Positions 18,662-27,859 of a stretch of DNA of 64,000 nt are shown here, piece by piece. Made by a program: the position numbers and the translations under genes. Position 1 is the stretch's first letter; each line of letters starts with the position of its first letter. The stretch is from Chitinophaga sp. (GTDB lineage: Bacteria > Bacteroidota > Bacteroidia > Chitinophagales > Chitinophagaceae): contig NZ_JAFAIX010000014.1 of NCBI RefSeq assembly GCF_019236475.1, positions 186,001-250,000 of the forward strand, written 5' to 3'. The notes beneath the pieces were generated by a model that had not been told where the DNA came from, did no database searches, and worked only from the letters and a program-made list of their open reading frames with translations.

Positions 18662-18810
18662 AGGCTTTTATATGGTTGATATTTAGTGTCAAGCATTGTT
18701 CATTACTTTATTGGTTATAATTTATAAACATGCAACATTTCTAATTCTTTACACAGTTGATGAGCAACTGCAACAGTGTCCATTATTTTCTTGACAAAAC
18801 CAAACTTACG

Positions 18811-19581
18811 TTACACCAACGTCACTTTCACCCCTGCATCTTCCAATTGCTTCACCACATGCTCGGGGATTCCTTTATCCGTAATAATCTCATCCACTTC
18901 CTCCATTCCACATATCCTTCCAAATCCTCGCTTGCCAAACTTACTAGAATCCGCCAGTACAATGGTTTTCTGTGCAGTGGCCATCATCTTTTGATTGAGA
19001 TGTGCTTCCATGATATTGGTAGTGGTAAAGCCGAATTCCAGGTCAATACCATCTACGCCCAAGAATAACTTACTACAGGAGAAATCCGCCAATACCCGCT
19101 CTGCATAAGGGCCGGTAACAGAAGAAGAACTATTACGCAAATGCCCGCCCAATTGTATCACCTCTATCTCCGGATGACGCAACAACTCTAAGGATACATT
19201 CAAAGCGCCGGTAATCACCGTCAGTTGGCCTCGTGGATGGATGTATCTCGCTAATGCCTGTACCGTGGTGCCAGAGGCGATAATAATGGCATCATTGGCG
19301 TCTATCAATGCTGCTGCCGCCTGCCCAATCGCCTGCTTCTCCTCCCTGCGGATATGCTCCTTCTCATTCACCGGCTTATCATTCGTATAAGGGTTGGCCG
19401 TGGTAGCGCCGCCATGCGAACGAAATAATAAGGACTTGTCCTCCAGCAGTTTCAAATCCTTTCGAATCGTAACCGCGGAAACATCCAACTCCTTACAAAG
19501 GTCCAGTACGCTTACCGAACCCTTTTCCTGGAGTTTATCCAAAATATATTTATGGCGTTCTGCAATGTTTATCATAGACAT
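18811..19581 (-). CDS. glpR: DeoR/GlpR-family repressor, probable glycerol regulon repressor
   Basis: A 256-residue DeoR-family protein: N-terminal winged HTH (residues 5-58, VLDLCKELDVSAVTIRKDLKLLE) and a C-terminal sugar-phosphate-binding DeoRC domain (75-232) with IIIASGTTVQALARYI and GVDGIDLEFGFTTTNIMEA. DeoR repressors release DNA when they bind a phosphorylated ligand; for GlpR it is glycerol-3-phosphate. It is divergent from glpD with a 157-bp shared intergenic region containing TTTCG repeats. Name is by context; the effector is inferred. Confidence 0.85.
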   Translation of the reverse strand: MSMINIAERHKYILDKLQEKGSVSVLDLCKELDVSAVTIRKDLKLLEDKSLLFRSHGGATTANPYTNDKPVNEKEHIRREEKQAIGQAAAALIDANDAIIIASGTTVQALARYIHPRGQLTVITGALNVSLELLRHPEIEVIQLGGHLRNSSSSVTGPYAERVLADFSCSKLFLGVDGIDLEFGFTTTNIMEAHLNQKMMATAQKTIVLADSSKFGKRGFGRICGMEEVDEIITDKGIPEHVVKQLEDAGVKVTLV

Positions 19582-19663
19582 AACGTAAAATTAAAGCTTT
19601 GGGGACGGAATTTTCCCAAATATCCAATTATTTTCTTTCTTTTCATTTATTTGTTTACTTTAG

Positions 19664-19696
19664 TTTCGAAATGTTTCGTTTCTTTATTTCACGAAA
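19664..19696 (+). promoter_or_regulatory. Candidate GlpR operator cluster between glpR and glpD
   Basis: Palindrome TTTCGAAA at 19664-19671, then TTTCGT at 19674-19679 and its inverse ACGAAA at 19691-19696. The TTCG/CGAA core is the one conserved in known GlpR operators. TAGTTTCG (19661-19668) resembles the Bacteroidetes -7 box and overlaps the palindrome, as expected for repression. Confidence 0.45.
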
Positions 19697-19738
19697 GAAA
19701 TCAGAAGCAACTGAAACAAAACAAAAGCGTATAAGACC

Positions 19739-21340
19739 ATGAAGCGGTTAGATGCTATTCAACAAATACGACAGATGGCCGGCAGCACCTGGGACCTGCT
19801 GATCATCGGCGGTGGCGCCACAGGCCTGGGAATTGCCATGGACGCCGCCAGCAGAGGCTATAAAACCCTCCTCCTAGAACAAGCCGATTTCGCTAAAGGA
19901 ACCTCCAGCAGAAGCACCAAACTGGTGCACGGAGGCGTGCGATACCTCGCACAGGGAGACGTGGCCCTGGTGAAAGAAGCCCTCTATGAAAGAGGTCTCC
20001 TCCTCGCCAATGCCCCTCATCTGGCCCATAACCAGCAATTCGTCATCCCGAACTACAACTGGTGGCAAGGCCCCTTCTACACGATCGGACTGAAAGTATA
20101 TGACCTGCTCTCTGGGAAATTAAGCCTGGGAAAATCTCATCATATTAGCAAATCCGCCGTGGCAGCGCGACTCCCAAATATCCGCCTGTCCGGCCTCAAA
20201 GGAGGTGTGGTATACCACGATGGACAATTTGACGATGCCCGTTTAGCCGTAAACGTTGCCCAAACAGCCACTGCGCATGGGGCCACCCTGCTGAACTATT
20301 GCAAGGTGATCTCACTAGATAAATTAAACAATAAAATATCCGGCGCAAAAGCGACAGACCTGGAAACCGGCGAGGAATTCCAACTTCGCGCAAAAGTGGT
20401 GATCAATGCTACCGGCGTTTTTGTGGATGAGGTCATGCAAATGGACAACCCACAAGCACCGAATATGGTACGCCCCAGCCAAGGGGTACACCTGGTGCTG
20501 GACCGCTCCTTCCTGGAAAGCGATAGCGCCATCATGATCCCTAAAACCTCCGACGGACGCGTGCTCTTCGCAGTACCTTGGCATAACAAAGTATTGCTGG
20601 GCACCACAGATACCCCGCTGAATGAACATAGTCTGGAACCAGTGGCGCTGGAACAGGAAATAAACTTTATCTTGAATACGGCTGCACAATATCTAACGCG
20701 TATACCTACTCGTAAAGATGTGAAAAGCGTATTCGCAGGACTCCGGCCACTAGCCGCCCCTCAAAAGGATACGGGCAGTACAAAGGAAATTAGTCGCAGT
20801 CATAAACTAATCGTTTCCGATGCGGGATTAATCACCATCACGGGCGGAAAATGGACTACCTTCCGCAGAATGGCAGAAGATACGATAGAACTGGCGATTA
20901 AACAGGGCAGCCTGACACCGGTAGCCTGCAAGACCAAAAGCTTGCGCATACACGGCTATCAGCAACGCAGTACAGACGTGGCCCCTCTGGATGTTTATGG
21001 CAGCGAAGCGGCCAATATCCGCTCCTATGTGGCCAGAAATCCGGAAATGGGTAAGCAACTGCATCCTGCTTTCCCTTATATTGGTGCACAGGTCATTTGG
21101 GCGGTGGAGCAAGAAATGGCACATACACTGGAAGATGTATTGGCCAGAAGACTCAGAGCACTGTTCCTGGACGCGGCAGCGGCGGTACAAATGGCACCAC
21201 AAGTAGCCACCATTATGGCCAACGCCACGGGGAAAGATGAGCAATGGATAGCGACACAAGTGCAGCTTTTTACTAGTCTGGCTGCCAACTACCTCCTCCA
21301 GGAACCAAAGCCGGTGGGAGCGTTGGCTGTCTCCCTATAA
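19739..21340 (+). CDS. glpD: Aerobic glycerol-3-phosphate dehydrogenase
   Basis: A 533-residue FAD-dependent enzyme oxidising glycerol-3-phosphate to dihydroxyacetone phosphate and passing electrons to quinone at the inner membrane. The Rossmann FAD motif is LLIIGGGATGLGIAMDAASRG (within residues 20-41), followed by TSSRSTKLVHGGVRYL, the DAO-family signature of GlpD. The C-terminal helical domain holds LEDVLARRLRALFL. First gene of glpD-glpK-glpF, with 49 bp to glpK, and divergent from the repressor. Confidence 0.97.
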   Translation: MKRLDAIQQIRQMAGSTWDLLIIGGGATGLGIAMDAASRGYKTLLLEQADFAKGTSSRSTKLVHGGVRYLAQGDVALVKEALYERGLLLANAPHLAHNQQFVIPNYNWWQGPFYTIGLKVYDLLSGKLSLGKSHHISKSAVAARLPNIRLSGLKGGVVYHDGQFDDARLAVNVAQTATAHGATLLNYCKVISLDKLNNKISGAKATDLETGEEFQLRAKVVINATGVFVDEVMQMDNPQAPNMVRPSQGVHLVLDRSFLESDSAIMIPKTSDGRVLFAVPWHNKVLLGTTDTPLNEHSLEPVALEQEINFILNTAAQYLTRIPTRKDVKSVFAGLRPLAAPQKDTGSTKEISRSHKLIVSDAGLITITGGKWTTFRRMAEDTIELAIKQGSLTPVACKTKSLRIHGYQQRSTDVAPLDVYGSEAANIRSYVARNPEMGKQLHPAFPYIGAQVIWAVEQEMAHTLEDVLARRLRALFLDAAAAVQMAPQVATIMANATGKDEQWIATQVQLFTSLAANYLLQEPKPVGALAVSL

Positions 21341-21389
21341 TCAAATATCCAAAATAGCAAAACCTATCATCCACGATAAATAGAAAAAC

Positions 21390-22883
21390 ATGAACATGTA
21401 CGTAATGGCACTAGACCAGGGCACTACCAGCTCCAGGGCCATCATTTTCGACAAAGCGGGCAGCATCCACGCTGTGGCGCAGAAAGAATTTACCCAGATC
21501 TTCCCGCAACCGGGATGGGTGGAACATGATCCAATGGAAATCTGGAGTAGCCAGATAGGAGTAGCCACAGAAGCCATGGCTAAAGCAGGATTGGCAGGCA
21601 CTAACATCGCGGCAATTGGTATTACCAACCAACGCGAAACAACGGTGGTATGGGACCGCACTACCGGCACCCCAATATATAACGCTATTGTGTGGCAAGA
21701 CAGACGTACCGCAGCCTATTGCGATAGTCTGAAAGCCGCCGGCAAAGCGGAATTGATTCGTGAAAAAACCGGATTGGTCATCGATGCTTACTTCTCCGGC
21801 ACTAAAATAAAATGGATCTTAGACAACGTGGCCGGCGCGCGTGAACTGGCTGCCAAAGGCCAATTGGCATTCGGTACCATCGATAGCTGGCTCGTATGGA
21901 ACCTTACCAAAGGCGCTGTGCATGCTACGGATATTACGAATGCTAGTAGAACGATGCTGTTCAACATCCACACCCAACAATGGGATACGGAATTACTAGC
22001 ACTGCTGGACATTCCAGCTTCTGTACTACCGGAGGTGAAAGAGTCCAGTGAAATTTGCGGTCATACTGCTACTGGTGTTTTCGCCGCAGAAATACCTATC
22101 GCAGGGATTGCAGGGGATCAGCAGTCGGCCCTCTTCGGACAAATGTGTACCGAACCAGGCATGGTGAAAAACACCTACGGCACTGGATGCTTTATGCTGA
22201 TGAATATCGGCGAGAAACCGATTCTCAGTAAAAATAACTTGCTCACTACTGTTGCCTGGAAGGTAAACGGAAAAGTGAACTATGCGCTGGAAGGTAGTAT
22301 CTTTATTGCAGGCGCTATTGTGCAATGGTTGCGTGATGGACTGGGTATTATCAGGTCTTCGGGAGAAGTGGAAGCCCTTGCTGCTAGGGTATCTCAGAAC
22401 GATGGAGTATACTTGGTGCCAGCTTTTGCAGGCTTGGGCGCTCCACACTGGGACCAGCACGCACGCGGTACGCTCGTTGGCATGACGCGCGGTACTAACG
22501 CCGGTCATATTGCCCGCGCCGCCCTGGAAGGTATTGCTTACCAAACAATGGACGTGCTGAAAGCCATGGAAGCGGATTCACAGCTCTCCATTCAAGAATT
22601 GCGCGTGGATGGTGGCGCTACTGCTAATAATCTGCTGATGCAGTTCCAGGCGGATATCTTGCAAACACAAGTGGTAAGACCTGGCATCACAGAAACCACT
22701 GCGCTCGGAGCTGCTTACCTCGCAGGACTGGCAACCGGCTACTGGCGCGACCTAGAGGAGATCCGCAGTCAGTGGAATATGGAGAAATGCTTCTCCCCTG
22801 CTGGTAACGCAGACGACCGTACGAAATGGATCGCTGGCTGGAACAAAGCGGTAGCCACCGCCAAAACATGGGCTCAACTGTAA
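21390..22883 (+). CDS. glpK: Glycerol kinase
   Basis: A 497-residue FGGY-family kinase phosphorylating glycerol to glycerol-3-phosphate with ATP. It begins with the phosphate-binding loop ALDQGTTSSRAIIFD, has GWVEHDPMEIW and ITNQRETTVVWDR, the FGGY signature GTGCFMLMNIG and the C-terminal ELRVDGGATANNLLMQFQ. ATG 21390 is chosen (MNMYVMALDQG). It lies 22 bp before glpF; this pairing traps incoming glycerol. Confidence 0.98.
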   Translation: MNMYVMALDQGTTSSRAIIFDKAGSIHAVAQKEFTQIFPQPGWVEHDPMEIWSSQIGVATEAMAKAGLAGTNIAAIGITNQRETTVVWDRTTGTPIYNAIVWQDRRTAAYCDSLKAAGKAELIREKTGLVIDAYFSGTKIKWILDNVAGARELAAKGQLAFGTIDSWLVWNLTKGAVHATDITNASRTMLFNIHTQQWDTELLALLDIPASVLPEVKESSEICGHTATGVFAAEIPIAGIAGDQQSALFGQMCTEPGMVKNTYGTGCFMLMNIGEKPILSKNNLLTTVAWKVNGKVNYALEGSIFIAGAIVQWLRDGLGIIRSSGEVEALAARVSQNDGVYLVPAFAGLGAPHWDQHARGTLVGMTRGTNAGHIARAALEGIAYQTMDVLKAMEADSQLSIQELRVDGGATANNLLMQFQADILQTQVVRPGITETTALGAAYLAGLATGYWRDLEEIRSQWNMEKCFSPAGNADDRTKWIAGWNKAVATAKTWAQL

Positions 22884-22905
22884 TTTTATCAATCAATACT
22901 ACGTT

Positions 22906-23634
22906 ATGACTCCCTTTCTTGCAGAATTTATTGGTACCGCTGCCTTGCTCCTATTGGGCAACGGCGTGGTAGCCAATGTGGTACTCAACAAAACAAAAGG
23001 TAACAGCAGCGGCTGGATCGTTATCACCACCGGCTGGGCGCTGGCTGTATATGTGGGCGTGGTAATCGCCGGTCCTATTAGCGGTGCACACCTGAACCCT
23101 GCGGTAACCATCGGTATGGCGGTTGCAGGCAAGTTCCCCTGGTCGCAAGTGCCTTCTTTTATCTTAGCGCAAATGCTGGGCGCTATGGTGGGCACCACGC
23201 TGGTATGGCTGAACTACAAAGATCACTACGACAATACCGCCGATGCTGGCTTACAACGGGCTACCTTTTGTACCACACCGGCTATACAAAACATTCCCCG
23301 CAATGTACTCTGTGAAATTACCGGCACATTTGTGTTGGTCTTCACAGTGTTTTATTTCGCAGGTGGTGAAATGGTAGACACGAAGGCGCCTATCGGCATG
23401 GGCTCTCTTGGCGCTATCCCAGTAGCTTTCCTCGTATGGGCTATTGGTTTATCGCTCGGTGGCACTACTGGCTACGCGATCAATCCTGCGAGGGACCTAG
23501 GCCCTCGTATCATGCACCAACTGCTGCCTATCAAAGGGAAATCCGATAGCGATTGGACTTATTCCTGGGTGCCAGTGCTCGGCCCTATTGCTGGCGCTGC
23601 GCTGGCTGCTATTTGTTATACAGCCCTTAAATAA
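22906..23634 (+). CDS. glpF: Glycerol facilitator (aquaglyceroporin)
   Basis: A 242-residue MIP-family channel for glycerol entry across the inner membrane. Both half-helix pore motifs are present: HLNPAVTIG and INPARDLGPRI; the aspartate after the second NPAR is diagnostic of glycerol facilitators as opposed to water-only aquaporins. Six membrane segments. Last of the tight glpDKF cluster. Confidence 0.97.
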   Translation: MTPFLAEFIGTAALLLLGNGVVANVVLNKTKGNSSGWIVITTGWALAVYVGVVIAGPISGAHLNPAVTIGMAVAGKFPWSQVPSFILAQMLGAMVGTTLVWLNYKDHYDNTADAGLQRATFCTTPAIQNIPRNVLCEITGTFVLVFTVFYFAGGEMVDTKAPIGMGSLGAIPVAFLVWAIGLSLGGTTGYAINPARDLGPRIMHQLLPIKGKSDSDWTYSWVPVLGPIAGAALAAICYTALK

Positions 23635-23651
23635 AGGAGTTTTTTTATTTA

Positions 23652-23680
23652 TTTCTTTCCGCGCTCCGCGCGGAAAGAAA
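23652..23680. other. 13-bp perfect hairpin after glpF
   Basis: TTTCTTTCCGCGC (23652-23664) pairs with GCGCGGAAAGAAA (23668-23680) around a TCC loop. There is no T run on the exit side, so it is a poor Rho-independent terminator; it may stabilise the glpDKF transcript end or attenuate reading into the phosphodiesterase gene. Confidence 0.6.
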
Positions 23681-23765
23681 CAATTTCAATCGTTGGATAT
23701 CCGCGGATACCTGACGCAATCGAATGATCATTTACCGTGATTCACAACGGAAACCTATATTTACA

Positions 23766-24692
23766 ATGAAAAGAAATACCAGATTATCCATGGCAGCACT
23801 CACACTTGCAGCCGCATCTCTGGCAGCGTTCAATGTCGCAAAACCAGCTCCTGGAAAGGAACAGGACCCGAAAGTATTTAAAGTAGGCCACCGTGGTACC
23901 CGCGGACTCATGCCGGAAAATACCATTCCTGCTATGTACAAAGGACTGGAATGCGGCGCTAATACCATTGAATTCGATATTCATATCACCAAAGATGGAA
24001 AGGTAGTCGTATATCACGATGCTTCCTTTACGCCTTCTTATACTACCATGCCCGATGGCAGCGATATTCCGGCGGCAGATAGAGCAAAATATACTTTATA
24101 CCAGATGAACTACAGCGACATCCGCCCTTTCATCATCGGTGAAAAGCCTTATCCCGCCTTCCCAGAGCAGCAACGCATGCGCAGCTATGCTCCGCTCCTT
24201 TCAGAAATGATCGACTCCGTAGAGGCCTATACGAAAAAACATCATCTCCCTGCACCCTACTACCTGCTGGAAATAAAATCTTCCGCTAAAACAGACGGTA
24301 CGGAACAACCCGCACCAGAGGAATTCATCACCAAGATGATGGCGGTTAAACAATTGAAGAAACTGGGCAACAGGCTGTATGTCCAATCCTTCGATATGCG
24401 CCCACTGCAAGTAATGCACCGCCGCTACCCTGCCATAAAATTAGGATTCCTAACCGGAGATAAGAAAGCCAATTTCGAAGATAATATGAAAGGACTGGGA
24501 TTTACACCTTACTTCTATAATCCGTCCTACGACCTCGTTACACCAGAACTAGTTGACAAAGTTCACGCACAAAATATGGTGATAGTCCCCTGGACAGTCC
24601 AAGAAGTTTCCAAAATGCAAGAACTCCGCAAATTGGGCGTAGACGGGATTATCAGCGATTATCCTAATCGATTTGGGGAAGCTGGCCTATAA
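23766..24692 (+). CDS. Periplasmic glycerophosphodiester phosphodiesterase
   Basis: A 308-residue GDPD-family enzyme hydrolysing glycerophosphodiesters (deacylated phospholipids) to glycerol-3-phosphate and an alcohol. ATG 23766 gives a signal peptide (MKRNTRLSMAALTLAAASLA); an in-frame upstream ATG would bury it. Catalytic residues are visible: His42 and Arg43 in VGHRGTRG, Glu51 in PENT, Glu69 and Asp71 in IEFDIH, His84 in VVYHDASF. Equivalent in role to GlpQ. It follows glpF by 131 bp on the same strand and precedes the PafA-type phosphatase. Confidence 0.92.
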   Translation: MKRNTRLSMAALTLAAASLAAFNVAKPAPGKEQDPKVFKVGHRGTRGLMPENTIPAMYKGLECGANTIEFDIHITKDGKVVVYHDASFTPSYTTMPDGSDIPAADRAKYTLYQMNYSDIRPFIIGEKPYPAFPEQQRMRSYAPLLSEMIDSVEAYTKKHHLPAPYYLLEIKSSAKTDGTEQPAPEEFITKMMAVKQLKKLGNRLYVQSFDMRPLQVMHRRYPAIKLGFLTGDKKANFEDNMKGLGFTPYFYNPSYDLVTPELVDKVHAQNMVIVPWTVQEVSKMQELRKLGVDGIISDYPNRFGEAGL

Positions 24693-24798
24693 AGCCAGTT
24701 TACCATTCGCATAAAAAAATGCCGGTTTCAGCCTATAATTCAATAAGTTTGGCGCTTCTTTTTAACACGTAATTAAATTTATCAATATAATTAACGTT

Positions 24799-26457
24799 AT
24801 GACTGTAACAAAAAGAATGGTGAGCACACTGATGTTGGCTGCATTTGGAGTAATGCAAGGTTTATCCGCAGCCGCACAGGTAAATGCTAAGCCCAAACTG
24901 ATTGTAGGAATTGTGGTGGACCAGATGAGATGGGATTACCTGTACCGTTATTACGACCGCTATGAAGCCGGTGGATTCAAACGTATGCTGGGAGAAGGTT
25001 TCTCCTGCGAGAATACCTATATTAGTCACCTGCCTTCTTTCACTGCGGTAGGCCATAGTACCGTTTATACCGGTTCTGTTCCTGCGATTCATGGTATCAC
25101 TGGCAACGACTGGACCGACCAAGTAACTGGCAGAAGATGGTATTGTACGGAAGATACAACCGTTCAAGCGGTAGGTAGCAATAGCAGCGCCGGAAAGATG
25201 TCGCCCCGCAACCTGCTGGCATCTACTATCACCGACGAACTGAAAATCGCTACCAACTTCCGTTCCCGCGTAGTGGGCGTGTCCCTGAAAGATCGCGCTT
25301 CTATCCTCCCTGCCGGACATACGCCCAATGGCGCTTTCTGGCTGGATGATGCCAACGCCAGCTTCATCACTAGTACTTACTATATGAAGGAGCTGCCAGA
25401 ATGGGTGAAGAAATTCAATGATCGCAAAGAGCCACAGCAATTGATGTCGCAGCCTTGGAATACCATGTATCCAATTACCTCCTACACCAATAGCGATGAG
25501 GACAATAGCGCATGGGAAGGCACTTTCAAAGGTGAAAATTCCCCTGTATTCCCGCATAACCTGCCTGCGATTTACAAACAAGACCCAGGAAGTTTGCGTA
25601 CTACCCCTTTCGGAAATACCCTGACCCTCGATTTTGCGAAAGCAGCAGTAGAAGGTTATGACCTCGGCAACAACCAAGTAACGGATTTCCTGACCATCAA
25701 CTGCGCTTCTACCGACTATGTAGGGCACCAGTTTGGCCCGAATTCTATCGAAGTGGAAGATACTTACCTCCGCTTAGACAAAGATCTCTCTGCTTTCTTT
25801 AGCTTCCTGGATAAACGCGTAGGAAAAGGCAACTACCTTGTATTCCTGACAGCGGATCACGGCGCAGCACATGCGATCGACTACATGAAAGCACATAATA
25901 TTCCGGCTGGCCTCAACCAGGACAAGAAATTGATCCAGGATCTGAACGCCGTACTGCAAGCGAAATTCGGACTGAGTGGCTTAGTAAATTCTCTCATGAA
26001 CTATCATGTAAACTATGATCTGAAGAAAATAGAAGCCGCTACCAACGTATCTTTCGATGCTATCAAGAAAGTAACTGTAGAATGGTTAGTAAAACAACCA
26101 GGTATCCAATTCGCTGCGGATATCGATAATATCGGTTCCAGCGCTATTCCTGAGCCTATCAAAGCGATGGTGGTGAATGGTTACAATCCAAAACGCTGCG
26201 GACAAGTAATGATCATTCCAGAACCAGGATGGTTCTCCGGTCCTTCCAAAGGTACTACCCACGGCAACTGGAATCCTTACGATATCCATATTCCACTGGT
26301 ATTCATGGGCTGGAACATCAAACATGGTTCTACCAACGATATCACGCATATGACAGATATCGCCGCTACACTGGCCGCTATGCTGCATATACAAATGCCG
26401 AACGGTTGTGTGGGCAAACCGGTAACTGCGATTACCACTACTGCCAACGCTCAGTAA
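24799..26457 (+). CDS. pafA: PafA-type alkaline phosphatase (phosphate-insensitive monoesterase)
   Basis: A 552-residue secreted alkaline-phosphatase-superfamily enzyme. After the signal peptide (1-27) come the metal ligand Asp41 (VVDQMRWDY), the nucleophile Thr82 (LPSFTAVGHSTVYTGS), and the PafA-type phosphate-binding residues Asn103 (GNDW), Lys164 and Arg166 (VSLKDRASIL). Later metal ligands lie in TDYVGHQFGP and LTADHGAAH. Thr with Lys/Arg/Asn marks the monoesterase PafA branch rather than phosphodiesterases. PafA works even at high phosphate. Placed after glpDKF and the phosphodiesterase, it could turn periplasmic glycerol-3-phosphate into glycerol for GlpF. Confidence 0.9.
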   Translation: MTVTKRMVSTLMLAAFGVMQGLSAAAQVNAKPKLIVGIVVDQMRWDYLYRYYDRYEAGGFKRMLGEGFSCENTYISHLPSFTAVGHSTVYTGSVPAIHGITGNDWTDQVTGRRWYCTEDTTVQAVGSNSSAGKMSPRNLLASTITDELKIATNFRSRVVGVSLKDRASILPAGHTPNGAFWLDDANASFITSTYYMKELPEWVKKFNDRKEPQQLMSQPWNTMYPITSYTNSDEDNSAWEGTFKGENSPVFPHNLPAIYKQDPGSLRTTPFGNTLTLDFAKAAVEGYDLGNNQVTDFLTINCASTDYVGHQFGPNSIEVEDTYLRLDKDLSAFFSFLDKRVGKGNYLVFLTADHGAAHAIDYMKAHNIPAGLNQDKKLIQDLNAVLQAKFGLSGLVNSLMNYHVNYDLKKIEAATNVSFDAIKKVTVEWLVKQPGIQFAADIDNIGSSAIPEPIKAMVVNGYNPKRCGQVMIIPEPGWFSGPSKGTTHGNWNPYDIHIPLVFMGWNIKHGSTNDITHMTDIAATLAAMLHIQMPNGCVGKPVTAITTTANAQ

Positions 26458-26493
26458 TATTTTTCATATAGCCGTAAGGGTTAGAAAAAGCGA

Positions 26494-26577
26494 GGCTGTG
26501 TCAAAAACCCAAAATGGACGTCTGCGACGTCCATTTTGGGTTTTTTTTCATTGTCCCTGCCCGACGGGCAGGGACAA
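26494..26577 (+). repeat. Composite double-hairpin repeat, copy 2
   Basis: GGCTGTGTCAAAAA (26494-26507) opens a perfect 20-bp stem (26503-26522 with 26526-26545, loop TGC) followed by T residues. The second hairpin is TTGTCCCTGCCC (26551-26562) with GGGCAGGGACAA (26566-26577). Same architecture as 3497-3582; the first stem differs in sequence but keeps GACG/CGTC around the TGC loop. It separates two convergent genes and probably terminates both. Confidence 0.8.
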
Positions 26578-26597
26578 CAGACAGCAAATTTTCACCG

Positions 26598-27710
26598 TCA
26601 TTTCATGGATTTTCCGTAGCTGCTTTTTAGTAGTCTCATGATCTGTCTGACCCCATTGACGGTACTTTCAGAAAAAGAGTTGGTGAGAATAATATATGCC
26701 CTATTTCGACGGCGATCTATCTGTACAAGGGAATAATAGGTCCCTGCTGTACCCGAATGGGTTGAAAAGCTATCGTCCTTCTCATAAATGTTAAACCAGC
26801 CCAGGGAATACCCAGGAATTCCTTCATGAATAAAATGATAGGTAGCAGCTTTCAGGTAGTTATTATTCCCTTTTAGTCCATCTAAGTGGAGCTGAATAAA
26901 TTTAATATAATCTGTCAGTTTAGCATTTAGGTCGCCGGCCGGCTCCGTATAGTCCAGGTGATAATCCGTAGTGGAAGGTACAGGTACCAGTTTCCCATTT
27001 TCGTCCATATGCCCCCAGGTATCTTTACTGGTCTGATTATCCGGCCAGGAGAACTTTATGTCCAGATGAAGATCATGATTTAATACCTTGTCAACCAACT
27101 GTTCCCAGCTCAACCCGGTCACTTTTTCGATCATTAATGTAGCCAATGTATAGCCCGCATTAGAATAGACAAAGGGATGTATTGAATCCAGTTTCACAGG
27201 TTCCAATTGTAGTACAAACTGGGCAAACTGCATTCTCTTTTGTTGGCTGGAGCCTTTAAACGGCGGGATAATCGGATCATTCTCTCCCTGGAAGGGTTGG
27301 ATCCCAGCCCGATGTGACAATAAATTTTCAAGGGTAATGGCCTCATATTCTTTTTTTGAATCCTTTCTCCAATCGGGGAATATATCAAAAAACCGGGTGG
27401 ACCATTTTAACTTGCCTTCTTCCACATACTTCGCAATTATAAATGCGGTCATAGCCTTGGTATTGGAGCCCAGGTGGAAACGGTCATTTACGGTGGCCGT
27501 ATCCAGCAGATTAACGGTGTGATGTCCCAGACAGGCAATTTCCAGGACATTTTTATCATCGATAACCGCGTAGCTTAGTTCAGGAATATGACTAAGCTCC
27601 CTGATGGAGTCAGCGGATCGATAATGCTGTTGTGTAAAACCTGTAATAGAAATGGTTAACAATACGATGCAGATCGTGGTAAACAAAATTCGGTTCATCG
27701 GATGAATCAT
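26598..27710 (-). CDS. Secreted serine hydrolase, beta-lactamase/PBP-like (class C fold)
   Basis: A 370-residue protein with a signal peptide (start ATG 27710 or 27698). The three active-site motifs of the beta-lactamase class C/esterase EstB-like family are visible: SxxK as Ser82-NT-Lys85, YxN as YSNAGYTLA, and HxGT as HSGTAGTYYS near residue 325. Such proteins are D-aminopeptidases, esterases or peptidoglycan enzymes rather than true beta-lactamases; the substrate is unknown. It is convergent with pafA across a hairpin repeat and divergent from the heme receptor gene. Confidence 0.85.
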   Translation of the reverse strand: MIHPMNRILFTTICIVLLTISITGFTQQHYRSADSIRELSHIPELSYAVIDDKNVLEIACLGHHTVNLLDTATVNDRFHLGSNTKAMTAFIIAKYVEEGKLKWSTRFFDIFPDWRKDSKKEYEAITLENLLSHRAGIQPFQGENDPIIPPFKGSSQQKRMQFAQFVLQLEPVKLDSIHPFVYSNAGYTLATLMIEKVTGLSWEQLVDKVLNHDLHLDIKFSWPDNQTSKDTWGHMDENGKLVPVPSTTDYHLDYTEPAGDLNAKLTDYIKFIQLHLDGLKGNNNYLKAATYHFIHEGIPGYSLGWFNIYEKDDSFSTHSGTAGTYYSLVQIDRRRNRAYIILTNSFSESTVNGVRQIMRLLKSSYGKSMK

Positions 27711-27859
27711 TTAGTATCATAGATACGACATTTTCCGGAAGAATTTATGGAGAACTGCTCTCTTCATTTTTCCCATTTCCATAAATCTATTTCCCGATAG
27801 CGTAAGCATCCCAAAAATATCAGCCATTACATTTGCTGGGCAATTCAGACCCAAGTAAA

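Noticed and set aside
26598..27710. True class C beta-lactamase
   Set aside because: The SxxK, YxN and HxGT motifs fit the wider serine hydrolase family; nothing specific to AmpC is seen.
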